DNA of 64,000 nucleotides from Corynebacterium pseudopelargi (lineage in GTDB: Bacteria; Actinomycetota; Actinomycetes; Mycobacteriales; Mycobacteriaceae). Location of the stretch: positions 1,922,001 through 1,986,000 of the forward strand of contig NZ_CP033898.1 in assembly GCF_003814005.1 (NCBI RefSeq). Direction: 5' to 3'. The position numbers and the translations under genes were made by a program. This document shows positions 49,166 to 57,267 of this stretch, piece after piece. The notes under the pieces were generated by a model. The model worked only from the letters and a program-made list of their open reading frames with translations. It did not search any database and was not told where the DNA came from. Numbering within the stretch: the first letter of the stretch is position 1; every line of letters begins with the position of its first letter.

Positions 49166-50011
49166 TCAGGCAGGTTCGGATTGCAGGGCATCGCCTTGAT
49201 TTTTGACCAAACTCAGCGGCGAGCGGTTCCCTCGCACAGAGACTAAGGAAAAGCGTGCTCGCGAAGGCAAGTAGCGATCGTCGGAGGCCTCGATCGGCAC
49301 CCCATCACGGGTAAAGGCCCTGCGGTACATGCGAAGCAGCGGGGCACCTTCGGCAACTCCGAGCAATGCGGCATCCTCTTTGGGCGCGGCGATGGCATCA
49401 ATCGCACGGCTCGCGTGATGGATATCCACACCGCAATCGATGATGCGCTGGTAGATCGACCCGGAATCGGGGTCGAAATTCAATACATGCTGGCCCACCC
49501 ACAGCGGATACGTAAGGCGCTCAAGCATCGCGGGCGTGCCGTCCATAGTGCGCAAACGCAGGAGGGAAACAATGGGCTCGCCCTCTCCGATTTCAAGGGC
49601 ATCTGCCATGGGTTTATCTGCAGGCTTACGCATCATCCACTGCGTTTTTTGGCCAGGCTGCACTCCACTTTCCAAGCACCACTGGGTAAAGGAAATGACA
49701 GAGTCGAAAGGCTGGGAGCGGATATTTTCTAGCACCACTGATCGGCGGCCACGGCCTGAAGAAATCAGCCCTTCGTTGCGCAGCGTGCTCATGGCCTGGC
49801 GCACCGGGCCGCGAGACGAGGAGAATTGTTCACATAATTCAGCCTCAGATGGCAAAGGATCACCTGGGCACAACGCACCAGAGGTGATCTCTTTCCGCAG
49901 GAAATTAGCAATCAATTCATGCTGTTGAAACGCCACAACCACTTCCTGCAACTCTCGAGCCCGCCTCGCACCACGTTTGGCACGGGGTGCTTCTAGGAAC
50001 GCTAGGGCCAT
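49166..50011 (-). CDS. GntR/HutC-family regulator of the phosphonate cluster
   Basis: Transcription factor of 281 residues. A winged helix at about 28-95 (HELIANFLRKEITSGAL, LPSEAELCEQFSSSRGPVRQ) is followed by a UTRA ligand-binding domain (FDSVISFTQWCLESG to RMYRRAFTRDGVPIEASDDR). It is divergent from the aminophosphonate oxidase gene, and two operator-like sites TTATATAGACAA and TTGTATAGATAT precede the two transcription units of that cluster. The ligand is likely a phosphonate or aminophosphonate, by analogy with PhnF/PhnR. Its own ATG lies in the centre of a 7-base inverted repeat. Confidence 0.88.
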   Translation of the reverse strand: MALAFLEAPRAKRGARRARELQEVVVAFQQHELIANFLRKEITSGALCPGDPLPSEAELCEQFSSSRGPVRQAMSTLRNEGLISSGRGRRSVVLENIRSQPFDSVISFTQWCLESGVQPGQKTQWMMRKPADKPMADALEIGEGEPIVSLLRLRTMDGTPAMLERLTYPLWVGQHVLNFDPDSGSIYQRIIDCGVDIHHASRAIDAIAAPKEDAALLGVAEGAPLLRMYRRAFTRDGVPIEASDDRYLPSRARFSLVSVRGNRSPLSLVKNQGDALQSEPA

Positions 50012-50018
50012 GCCCTAG
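50002..50018. promoter_or_regulatory. Inverted repeat centred on the regulator start codon
   Basis: CTAGGGC-CAT-GCCCTAG, in which the middle triplet is the gntR start codon read on the other strand. It could be an operator or an RNA hairpin that hides the start. Confidence 0.45.
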
Positions 50019-50053
50019 GGGCAATATCAATGACTTGTCTTGCTTTTCGTGCC

Positions 50054-50145
50054 GCGCAGAGTCGGACCATGCAGAGTCGGAACCATGCTGGGTCGGACCA
50101 TGCAGAGCCGAAACCATGCTGGGCTGGAACCATGCTAGGCCTGGA
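50054..50145. repeat. Six-copy 15-16 bp imperfect tandem array
   Basis: Unit approximately ATGCAGAGTCGGAACC, with variants ATGCTGGG and ATGCTAGG. The copies start at about 50054 (partial), 50069, 50085, 50100, 50116 and 50132. It lies in the 365-base gap between the regulator and the oxidase. No reading frame explains it. Confidence 0.75.
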
Positions 50146-50324
50146 CTGAAGCGGCGGCTTCAGCAGGTGTTTGCTCATTGCGCCACGATGTAGTGATCAG
50201 AATACCCCACAAGTGGGCAGCGCCTCAGAGGGTTTTTGGGTGCCCCAGAGGCTGAAAATGCGCTTTTATCTGCATCAATGCCGCGATGTAGCCGTGAGGT
50301 AACCCAAGTGAATTCTAGCCAAAC

Positions 50325-50336
50325 TTATATAGACAA
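50325..50336. promoter_or_regulatory. HutC-type operator candidate 1
   Basis: TTATATAGACAA matches 10 or more of 12 positions of the palindromic HutC-type site TTGT-N4-ACAA with its inner TA. It is 40 bases upstream of the oxidase start. Confidence 0.5.
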
Positions 50337-50363
50337 CTATGGATCTTGCCTGGCGGTGGCGAG

Positions 50364-50369
50364 CATAAT
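50364..50369 (+). promoter_or_regulatory. -10 box of a probable leaderless promoter (oxidase)
   Basis: CATAAT, 7 bases before the ATG at 50377, without a ribosome site; the operator candidate lies 28 bases further upstream. Confidence 0.6.
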
Positions 50370-50376
50370 AAAGGCC

Positions 50377-51504
50377 ATGCACCAAAACCCCCAGCACCCA
50401 GCAAAGCCCTTCGACATCATCGTGGTCGGAGCGGGAATCATCGGCCTGGCCACGGCCTACCGAGCCTATAAACAAGGCCACAATGTGATGGTCATCGAAA
50501 GAAATAGCCGCCCTACTGGCGCCTCCATTCAAAACTTCGGCCACGCCTGCTTTACCGGCCAAGCCGATGAACTCCAGGCCATGGTGGCCAAATCCCGCGA
50601 AGGTTGGATCAGCGCAGCACAAGACGCGGGCTTTTGGGCAGCCCAACCAGGCACCCTGATCCCCGCTACAAGCGACGTGGAAATGAGTGTGCTTGAGCAG
50701 TTCGCCAACCATCGCGGCCAGGAGCAAGTCACGCTGCTTAGCCCCAGCGAGGTAGAACAACGCCTTGGCCACCAACGCCTCAAGCCGGTTGGCGGCGCCC
50801 TGTTGCCGCTGGACATGCGCGTGAATCCGCGCGAAGCAGCAGCAACGCTTGCCCAATGGCTTGAAGCCCAAGGCGTGACATTCCAGTGGAACACCACGCT
50901 GCGATCCACCGCCGATGGCGTGGTGGATACCAGCCGTGGCCAGTGGGAGGCGCAACGCGTCGTGCTTTGCCCTGGGGTGAACCTCTCCTATCTTTTGCCC
51001 GATCTTGCCCAGGCCGAAGGCGTGCGATCCTGCACCCTCAGCATGGCGCTAGTGGAACGCCCGGACCATATCGCCTCTGATTTTTGTATGCTCACCGGCA
51101 CCTCTTTGGCGCGATACGACGGCTTTAGTGCCATGGCTTCGGTACCGGAGCTGCGCCAGGAGCTCCAGCAGCGCGAACCGGAACTGGTGGAGTGCATTGC
51201 AAATCTCATGGTCACTGCTATCCCCGAGGGTTTGCTCGTTGGCGATTCTCACGATTACCACGACAGCCCCACACCGTTTATTAGCGAGGAAACCGCCTCG
51301 CTGCTCCAAAGCAAGGCTGCGGCATACCTGGGCGTGGACAAGCTGCGCGTTAAGCAGCGCTGGCAAGGCGTGTATGCCGATTCACCTTCTACCAATCTGG
51401 TGGTGCATCGCCCGGACGCCAAGACCGTGGTGGCAGTGGTGGCCTCAGGCATCGGCATGACACTGTCTTTCGGGCTCGCAGAACACATCTTGGACCAGTT
51501 CTAG
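50377..51504 (+). CDS. FAD-dependent aminophosphonate oxidoreductase (TIGR03364/HpnW type)
   Basis: Flavoenzyme of the D-amino-acid-oxidase/glycine-oxidase fold, 375 residues. The dinucleotide-binding motif is FDIIVVGAGIIGLATAYRAY near residue 11, then NVMVIERNSRPTGASIQNFGH. The C-terminal block KTVVAVVASGIGMTLSFGLAE closes the FAD site. Members of this clade cluster with phosphonatase-like hydrolases and phosphonate transporters and are proposed to deaminate aminophosphonates related to 2-aminoethylphosphonate. All these partners are downstream here. ATG at 50377 is preferred to 50236 because of the start of the FAD fold and the -10 box. Confidence 0.85.
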   Translation: MHQNPQHPAKPFDIIVVGAGIIGLATAYRAYKQGHNVMVIERNSRPTGASIQNFGHACFTGQADELQAMVAKSREGWISAAQDAGFWAAQPGTLIPATSDVEMSVLEQFANHRGQEQVTLLSPSEVEQRLGHQRLKPVGGALLPLDMRVNPREAAATLAQWLEAQGVTFQWNTTLRSTADGVVDTSRGQWEAQRVVLCPGVNLSYLLPDLAQAEGVRSCTLSMALVERPDHIASDFCMLTGTSLARYDGFSAMASVPELRQELQQREPELVECIANLMVTAIPEGLLVGDSHDYHDSPTPFISEETASLLQSKAAAYLGVDKLRVKQRWQGVYADSPSTNLVVHRPDAKTVVAVVASGIGMTLSFGLAEHILDQF

Positions 51505-51648
51505 CAAGAAGTATCTACATCTTCGCACCGGCCCTCAGCCTTCTCTGACCGTAGAAAACTGTGATTAACAGCGCAATTCCTAGCCTAGAAGCTGAAGGCC
51601 GGATATCGCGGAGGTTAATAGAAGCTAGCCAAGATGAACTCTTGGTAA

Positions 51649-51660
51649 TTGTATAGATAT
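51649..51660. promoter_or_regulatory. HutC-type operator candidate 2
   Basis: TTGTATAGATAT, complementary in its good half to candidate 1, about 100 bases upstream of phnD. Together they define a likely TTGTATAGACAA site for the GntR regulator. Confidence 0.5.
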
Positions 51661-51757
51661 TTCCAGCGCGTTGGGTAAGAATCATCTCTGAAGGCGGGGA
51701 ACACAGACCCCACACCCCTGCCAGCACCATCACAATCCTGAGAGGATATCCACCCCC

Positions 51758-52711
51758 ATGACCACTCTTCTTCAGTCCACCAAACGCGCTACCACCGCCA
51801 CCGTTGCAAGCATCGCTGCACTAGGCCTTTTCGCAGGGCTGAGCGCATGTAGCTCTGATGGTTCCGACTCAGAAAAGTCCGTCACCTTCGCCGCCGTCCC
51901 CGCCGAATCTTCCCAAACCCTTGAATCCACCTACTCCAACTTGGCCAAGCTGATTGAACAAGAAGCTGGCGTGAAGGTGAAGTTCCAAAACGCCGCCGAT
52001 TACGCCGCCGTGATCGAAGGCCAGCGCGCAGGACAAATCGACATCGCATCCTATGGGCCTTTCTCCTATGTGATTGCCAAAGACTCCGGGGTGGATATCG
52101 AACCAGTTGCCGCACCCACCAATAACAAAGACGAAGCCCCCGCGTACCGCTCCGTGGCATACGTGAAAAAGGGCTCCGAGATCAAAGACCTCAAAGACGT
52201 CAAGGGCAAGAAGGTGTGCTTCGTCGATGCAGCCTCTACCTCCGGCTACCTCGTGCCCTCCGAAGGCCTGCTCAGCGAGGGCATCGACCCTAAAGACGAC
52301 GTGGAACCAGTCATGGCAGGCGGGCACGATGCCTCCTTGCTCGGGCTTGATTCCGGCCAGTGCGATGTAGCCTTCGCCCACGATTCCATGCTTAAGACCT
52401 TGGAAAAGTCCGGCCAGATCAAACCTGACTCAGTACAAGATATTTGGACCTCTAACCCCATCCCGGAAGACCCGATCGTGCTCAACACCTCCACCCTTGA
52501 CCCAGAGGTGGCAGACAAGATCCGAGACGCCATCCAGACCAAGGCGAATAAGCCGGAACTGGTCAAGGCGGGCATCTGCAGCTCTGAACAAGACTGCGTG
52601 CTGCCGGAGGAAATCGAGTACGGATACCTTCCCGTCACCGATGCCGATTACAACTCCATTCGAAAGATCTGCGAAGTAACCAAGGCAGATGCTTGCAAAA
52701 ACGTTGGCTAG
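51758..52711 (+). CDS. phnD: Phosphonate ABC transporter substrate-binding lipoprotein
   Basis: Binding protein of a phosphonate/phosphate-ester importer, 317 residues. It is exported by a signal peptide ending in the lipobox GLSACSS, which puts a lipid anchor on the Cys near residue 31. The mature part has the PhnD-type blocks SQTLESTYSNLAKLIEQEAG, DIASYGPFSYVIAKDSG and FVDAASTSGYLVPSEGL. It starts the transport operon phnD-phnC-phnE, 46 bases before phnC. The ligand is most likely the substrate of the neighbouring oxidase. Confidence 0.93.
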   Translation: MTTLLQSTKRATTATVASIAALGLFAGLSACSSDGSDSEKSVTFAAVPAESSQTLESTYSNLAKLIEQEAGVKVKFQNAADYAAVIEGQRAGQIDIASYGPFSYVIAKDSGVDIEPVAAPTNNKDEAPAYRSVAYVKKGSEIKDLKDVKGKKVCFVDAASTSGYLVPSEGLLSEGIDPKDDVEPVMAGGHDASLLGLDSGQCDVAFAHDSMLKTLEKSGQIKPDSVQDIWTSNPIPEDPIVLNTSTLDPEVADKIRDAIQTKANKPELVKAGICSSEQDCVLPEEIEYGYLPVTDADYNSIRKICEVTKADACKNVG

Positions 52712-52756
52712 CTCCAAGGCCAGAACCTTCAACACCATCAGGAAAGAGTGAACTTC

Positions 52757-53599
52757 GTGGATCACCCCAAACCCATCACCACCGAGCTGCAACGTGAAAT
52801 CGATCAGATCTATGCCATCCAGATGCAAAACGTGACCAAGGACTTTGGCACCGTGCGCGGCCTTGATGGTGTGACCTCAGGGCTGAAAAAGGGCGAAATT
52901 ACCGTGCTGCTTGGCCTTTCCGGTTCCGGAAAATCGACGCTGCTTCGCCACCTCAACGGACTCCACCAACCCACCAAGGGCCATGTTCGAGTCCTTGGGC
53001 AGGATCTAGCCGAGTTGAACAAGAAGGAGCTTCGCACCCTTCGACGTGAAATTGGCATGGTCTTTCAAGACTTCAACCTGGTAGGGCCCATGTCGGTGCT
53101 AGAAAATGTGTGTGCTGGGCGTCTTGGCTCCCTGCGAGGGCCGCGGCTGACCCTCATGATGTATCCCAAGAGCCTGCGCAAAGAGGCATTAGAGCAGCTC
53201 GATCGCGTTGGGCTGGCAGATCGCGCCTTCCAGCGCGCCGATACTCTATCCGGTGGGCAGCGCCAGCGAGTCGCCATCGCCCGCTCGCTGCTGCAGCACC
53301 CAAAGATTTTGCTTGCCGACGAACCAGTGGCCTCATTGGATCCTGTGAGCTCACACCAGGTGATCGACCTGATTAAAAAGATCAGCCGCGAAGATAACCT
53401 CACTGTTGTGGCCTCTTTGCACCAGGTCCAGCTTGCCATCGACTTTGCCGACCGCATCATCGGTCTACGCAGCGGAAAGATCGTGCTCGACCGCGAGACC
53501 CGCGGCCTGGATGCCACCACCGCATCCTCGATCTACTCCGCAGTATCGGCCACAGAAGACAACACCCCACATTCCCCGGTAGCGACGGGAGCGCGCTAA
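52757..53599 (+). CDS. phnC: Phosphonate ABC transporter ATP-binding protein
   Basis: ATPase of the phosphonate importer, 280 residues. Walker A is LLGLSGSGKSTLLRHLNG near 44, the signature LSGGQRQRVAIARS near 159 and Walker B ILLADEPVASLDP. The GTG at 52757 is chosen since AGGAAAGA lies 9 bases upstream; a GTG at 52748 is too close to it. The stop overlaps phnE by one base. Confidence 0.94.
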   Translation: MDHPKPITTELQREIDQIYAIQMQNVTKDFGTVRGLDGVTSGLKKGEITVLLGLSGSGKSTLLRHLNGLHQPTKGHVRVLGQDLAELNKKELRTLRREIGMVFQDFNLVGPMSVLENVCAGRLGSLRGPRLTLMMYPKSLRKEALEQLDRVGLADRAFQRADTLSGGQRQRVAIARSLLQHPKILLADEPVASLDPVSSHQVIDLIKKISREDNLTVVASLHQVQLAIDFADRIIGLRSGKIVLDRETRGLDATTASSIYSAVSATEDNTPHSPVATGAR

Positions 53600-55281
53600 T
53601 GGCCCCCGTGCTAGAACAAACAAGGCCAATCCGGCCAAGTTCGCGCCCCACACTTGCACCACGCAATGTGATTGCCACCGGCGTGGTGCTCACCTTGGTC
53701 ATCGCCGGGTTATGGTCCGTGCAGGATTTAGGCATCAACATTGCAGCGATTGCCCAATCGGCAGATAACGCCGTGGAATTTGTTGCCAGGATGTTCCCCC
53801 TGGACTTCCCTTCTGCCACAGAACTGCTTTCCATGGTGGCTGAAACACTGGCCATTGTCTTCCTAGCTACCAGCTTGTCGGTCGTGCTTTCTATCCCCGT
53901 GGTCGTTGCTGCGGCCCAGGCAACCTCACGCAATCGCATCTCGCGCGGAGCTGCAAGAACGCTGATCGTGCTGGCGCGTGCCATCCCCGATCTGGTGCTC
54001 GCGATCTTCTTTTTAAGAGTCTTTGGCTTAGGCGCTACCGCCGGCATCCTTGCCATGGCGCTGCACTCGGTGGGCATGGTGGGCAAGCTCTATGCCGATG
54101 CCATCGAGGACCTTCACGATGGCCCCAGGGAGGCAGCAGAGGTGGCAGGTGCGAGCCGCCGCCAACAAATCGTTGCCACCATCCCCCAAGCACTCCTGCC
54201 CCAAATCATCGCCACTGCGCTGCACCGATTCGATATCAACCTCCGCACCTCGGTGCTGCTGGGTTATGTGGGAGTCGGTGGTATCGGACTTGCGATCTCT
54301 GAATCTTTAAGAGTGTTGGATTACCAGCGTGGCATGGCACTAGCCCTAGTGGTGCTAGCACTGTGCATTATTACCGAGCTGATCTCTGGAACAATCCGCC
54401 AAGCACTGCTTGGCAATAGCTCGCAGGCAAAACGCCCAAGTACCTGGGTGGATCGTTTGTGGCAGCGCACTCGAAGCACAGAAGCCTCAAAAGATCTCCA
54501 GCGCATCAGCCCGCCGTGGAGCATCGACCGCCTACGTCGCTTCTTAGCTGCCGCGGTAATCCTGGTGATGCTCATTGCCTCGGTGGCCAAAGTGGATCTA
54601 AGCCCGCGTGCGCTGTGGGAAGGCCTCATCTCCTTGCCAGAAACCCTTGCCTTGTTCTTCCCACCAAGCGATGGCGGCATTGGCAGAAGTGTGTTTGAGC
54701 AACTATTGCTCACCCTTCAGATCTCGCTGGCTGCCACCGTGCTTGGCGCGATCGTTGCCTTGCCCATCGGCATCCTGGCTGCGCGCAACGTGGTATCGAA
54801 CCGCGCCATCAGCGGATTCTTCCGCCTGATTATCGTCGGTGTCCGCGGCATCCCGGAACTCATCCTTGCCATCATCTTCGTGGTCGTCACCGGATTGGGT
54901 TCTGTGGCCGGCACGCTTGCGCTTGCACTCGGAGCAGTAGGGCTACTATCCAAGCTGATTGCCGATTCCTTAGAAGAAACGGATGTTCGCGTGCAAGAAG
55001 CTACCCGTGCCACAGGCGCTACGGAGGTACAGATTTTCTTCTCCACCACCTTGCGCCAGGCGCTGCCATCCTTCTTTGCCCACGTCTTCTACCTGCTGGA
55101 TACCAATTTCCGCGCAGCCACACTCTTAGGTGTGATCGGCGCCGGCGGCATCTGCTTCCAGCTCCTCAACGCCGCGCGGGTGAATCAATTTGATGTTGTG
55201 ACCTACATTGTGGGGCTCATACTCGTGGTAGTCCTGGCTATCGAAGCCCTAGCCATGTGGATGCGTAACGCTGTGCGCTAG
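53599..55281 (+). CDS. phnE: Phosphonate ABC transporter permease, two PhnE units fused
   Basis: Membrane part of the importer, 560 residues, in which two permease domains that are separate genes in many bacteria are joined in one chain. The ATPase-contact loop appears twice: AAEVAGASRRQQI near 181 and VQEATRATGATEVQI near 464. Each half has about six membrane segments. The halves are joined by a basic linker at about 275-310 (SQAKRPSTWVDRLWQR). It therefore needs only one PhnC dimer to form the full importer. ATG overlaps the phnC stop (TAATG). Confidence 0.93.
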   Translation: MAPVLEQTRPIRPSSRPTLAPRNVIATGVVLTLVIAGLWSVQDLGINIAAIAQSADNAVEFVARMFPLDFPSATELLSMVAETLAIVFLATSLSVVLSIPVVVAAAQATSRNRISRGAARTLIVLARAIPDLVLAIFFLRVFGLGATAGILAMALHSVGMVGKLYADAIEDLHDGPREAAEVAGASRRQQIVATIPQALLPQIIATALHRFDINLRTSVLLGYVGVGGIGLAISESLRVLDYQRGMALALVVLALCIITELISGTIRQALLGNSSQAKRPSTWVDRLWQRTRSTEASKDLQRISPPWSIDRLRRFLAAAVILVMLIASVAKVDLSPRALWEGLISLPETLALFFPPSDGGIGRSVFEQLLLTLQISLAATVLGAIVALPIGILAARNVVSNRAISGFFRLIIVGVRGIPELILAIIFVVVTGLGSVAGTLALALGAVGLLSKLIADSLEETDVRVQEATRATGATEVQIFFSTTLRQALPSFFAHVFYLLDTNFRAATLLGVIGAGGICFQLLNAARVNQFDVVTYIVGLILVVVLAIEALAMWMRNAVR

Positions 55282-55334
55282 AAAGCATCCACTGTTGCTG
55301 GACAAAGCTATGCATACTTGAAAGGAACGTTTTT

Positions 55335-56048
55335 ATGTCTCAACCCACCCCGGTACAGCTTGCGGTATTCGACCTCGCAGGCACCACCATTGATGACCGC
55401 GACGAGGTCTACCGTGTGCTGCGCGAATCCGTAGAACGCGAAGGCGCTAGGTTCTCCGACGCCGAATTTCAGCAGTGGATGGGTACAGAAAAGCAGTGGG
55501 CCATTCGCAATTTGCTCACAATCGGCGGTGTGGAAGCCAGCGAAGACCTGGTTAAGGAGTGCTTCCAGTGGTTCCGCGAAGAACTAGGCCGGGTGTACCG
55601 CGAGGATCCTCCAACCCCGATGCCGGAGATTATCGAAGCCTTTGCCGAGCTTCGCTCCCGCGGCATCAAGGTCGGTTTGAGCACCGGTTTTTCCCGCGAT
55701 ATCACCGATATCATCCTCGATGCCCTCGGCTGGACCAGCGGAGATGCAAAAGACTGTGTGGTTGATGCAACCGTTGCTGGTGATGAGGTGGCTCAGGGCC
55801 GCCCCGCACCCGATATGATCCAGCAGATTATGCGTGATACAGGCGTTGAGCAGCCCGAGGCGGTGATTTCTCTTGGCGATACTGCGGTGGATATTCAGGC
55901 AGCCAAAGCCGCGAAAGTCCACTCCGCCGGGGTGCTTACAGGCCATCTAACTGCCGAGGATTTTTCCGCTGAGCAGGCAGAATTCATTTTGGATAAAGCC
56001 GCCGATGTTGTAGCGGTGGTCTCCGGTCCAGATTCCTTGAAGGCATAG
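55335..56048 (+). CDS. Phosphonatase-like HAD hydrolase (TIGR03351 type)
   Basis: HAD-superfamily hydrolase of 237 residues, closest to phosphonoacetaldehyde hydrolase PhnX. Motif I reads AVFDLAGTTIDDR, with the D-x-A-G-T of the phosphonatase group in place of DxDxT. A lysine in QWMGTEKQWAIRNLL is at the place of the Schiff-base lysine of PhnX. An arginine (QGRPAPDM) replaces the usual HAD lysine, and motif IV is SLGDTAVDIQAAKAA. It would split the C-P bond of an aldehyde made by the neighbouring oxidase. Own ribosome site GAAAGGA; 53 bases after phnE. Confidence 0.88.
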   Translation: MSQPTPVQLAVFDLAGTTIDDRDEVYRVLRESVEREGARFSDAEFQQWMGTEKQWAIRNLLTIGGVEASEDLVKECFQWFREELGRVYREDPPTPMPEIIEAFAELRSRGIKVGLSTGFSRDITDIILDALGWTSGDAKDCVVDATVAGDEVAQGRPAPDMIQQIMRDTGVEQPEAVISLGDTAVDIQAAKAAKVHSAGVLTGHLTAEDFSAEQAEFILDKAADVVAVVSGPDSLKA

Positions 56049-56096
56049 GCGCTAAGGCGGCATCTTGCTTGTCGACGCCTCCCCTGCGCGCATCTT

Positions 56097-57197
56097 ATGA
56101 AGCATCAACTCCTGCCAAAGGCCCTCGATTCCACAGCACTTGCGATGGTGTGGCGCGGCGGCACAAGCTTTGAGCCCACCGTAATGGAAGTACCTCAGCT
56201 TCTGCCTGGCGAAAGCCTGGTGCGGCTTTCTACCAGTACGATCTGCCAATCAGATCGGCACACCCTCAGCGGGCATCGCGATTCGCCGTGCCCTTCGGTG
56301 TTAGGCCACGAAGGGGTAGGCAGGATCGTTGCCAGCAATGAGGGAACAGATTGTAACGGCACGCCGCTGGCTGAAGGCGATCGCGTGGTGTGGTCGGTGA
56401 TCGCTGCCTGCGGCCACTGCGATCGTTGCGAAAGTGGGCTCAAAGCAAAATGTCGCCACCTGCAGAAGGTGGGACACGAGCCCATCACATCCTCGTGGGC
56501 ACTGTCTGGCACATACGCCAGCCACATGGTGCTTCGCCCTGGTCAAAGCGTCATCCGCATCGATGATCATCTGCCTGATCCCATCGCTGCCACCGCCGGC
56601 TGCGCCGCAGCAACGGTGATAGCGGCCTTTGATGCCGTAGGCTGCCACACACTCGGCAGCGCTGCGCTGGCCGGGAAACGGGTGCTGATCCAAGGCGTGG
56701 GCATGCTCGGGCTCTATGCAGTACAGGCAGCGCAACTGTTTGGCGCCAATGAGATCATCGCCGCAGATCCGAACCCCACTCGCCTTGGGTTGGCTCGTCG
56801 CTGGGGTGCAACCACACTGCCAGCAGTACATCGTGATGATCTGCGCGTAGATCTGGCGCTGGATTTTTCAGGGGCACCACAAGGAGTGGAGGCAGCCATC
56901 CAATCGCTGGGTATTGGCGCAACAGCAGTGCTGGTAGGAAGCGTGTTTCCATCACCTGCTACAGCCATAGACCCGCAGTGGCTGGTTCGCGGATGGCGCA
57001 GCATCCGTGGAGTGCACAATTACGAGCCACACCACTTAGGCCCTGCAGTTGAGCTTCTTAAGCACTGCGCAGCACAGCAATCCTGGGATGGGGTATTTGG
57101 CACCACAACCCCGCTGCGCCAGATAGCCACATGTTTTTCACAACAGCACCAAAGCAATACCCACCGCCCATTGCGCAGCATTATTGATTGCCAATAG
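56097..57197 (+). CDS. Zinc alcohol dehydrogenase of phosphonate catabolism (TIGR03366 type)
   Basis: Medium-chain dehydrogenase of 366 residues. Catalytic zinc ligands are in STSTICQSDRHTLSG and VLGHEGVGRI; the structural zinc site is CGHCDRCESGLKAKC. The NAD-binding turn is IQGVGMLGLYAVQAAQLFGA. Placement after a phosphonatase-like hydrolase and in a phosphonate transport operon fits the proposed phosphonate-catabolism dehydrogenase clade. It may oxidise a hydroxy-phosphonate or the released aldehyde or alcohol. Start uncertain: ATG 56097 lacks a ribosome site. Confidence 0.82.
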   Translation: MKHQLLPKALDSTALAMVWRGGTSFEPTVMEVPQLLPGESLVRLSTSTICQSDRHTLSGHRDSPCPSVLGHEGVGRIVASNEGTDCNGTPLAEGDRVVWSVIAACGHCDRCESGLKAKCRHLQKVGHEPITSSWALSGTYASHMVLRPGQSVIRIDDHLPDPIAATAGCAAATVIAAFDAVGCHTLGSAALAGKRVLIQGVGMLGLYAVQAAQLFGANEIIAADPNPTRLGLARRWGATTLPAVHRDDLRVDLALDFSGAPQGVEAAIQSLGIGATAVLVGSVFPSPATAIDPQWLVRGWRSIRGVHNYEPHHLGPAVELLKHCAAQQSWDGVFGTTTPLRQIATCFSQQHQSNTHRPLRSIIDCQ

Positions 57198-57216
57198 GCG
57201 CTCCAAGGGCAACACA

Positions 57217-57250
57217 CAAGCCCGCCTCACATGATGTGGGGCGGGCTTTG
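57217..57250. terminator. Bidirectional terminator between the dehydrogenase and nagB
   Basis: CAAGCCCGCCTCACA pairs with TGTGGGGCGGGCTTTG (one G-T pair) around a short loop between convergent genes. Confidence 0.88.
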
Positions 57251-57267
57251 TTCGTCGACAAGCTTAA
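57217..57267. repeat. Right copy of 51-bp direct repeat with terminator
   Basis: Matches 49115-49165 at 44 of 51 positions. It includes the GCTTGTCGACG near copy of the 11-mer and ends in the nagB stop codon. Confidence 0.65.

Noticed and set aside
49205..49231. A fifth ECF-like element, GGGAACCGC-N14-GGTC, on the minus strand.
   Set aside because: It lies in the 3' part of the gntR coding sequence, the -10 part differs, and no gene starts downstream on that strand before a terminator.
50054..50145. CRISPR array.
   Set aside because: The units are 15-16 bp, imperfect and contiguous, without spacers; no cas genes are near.
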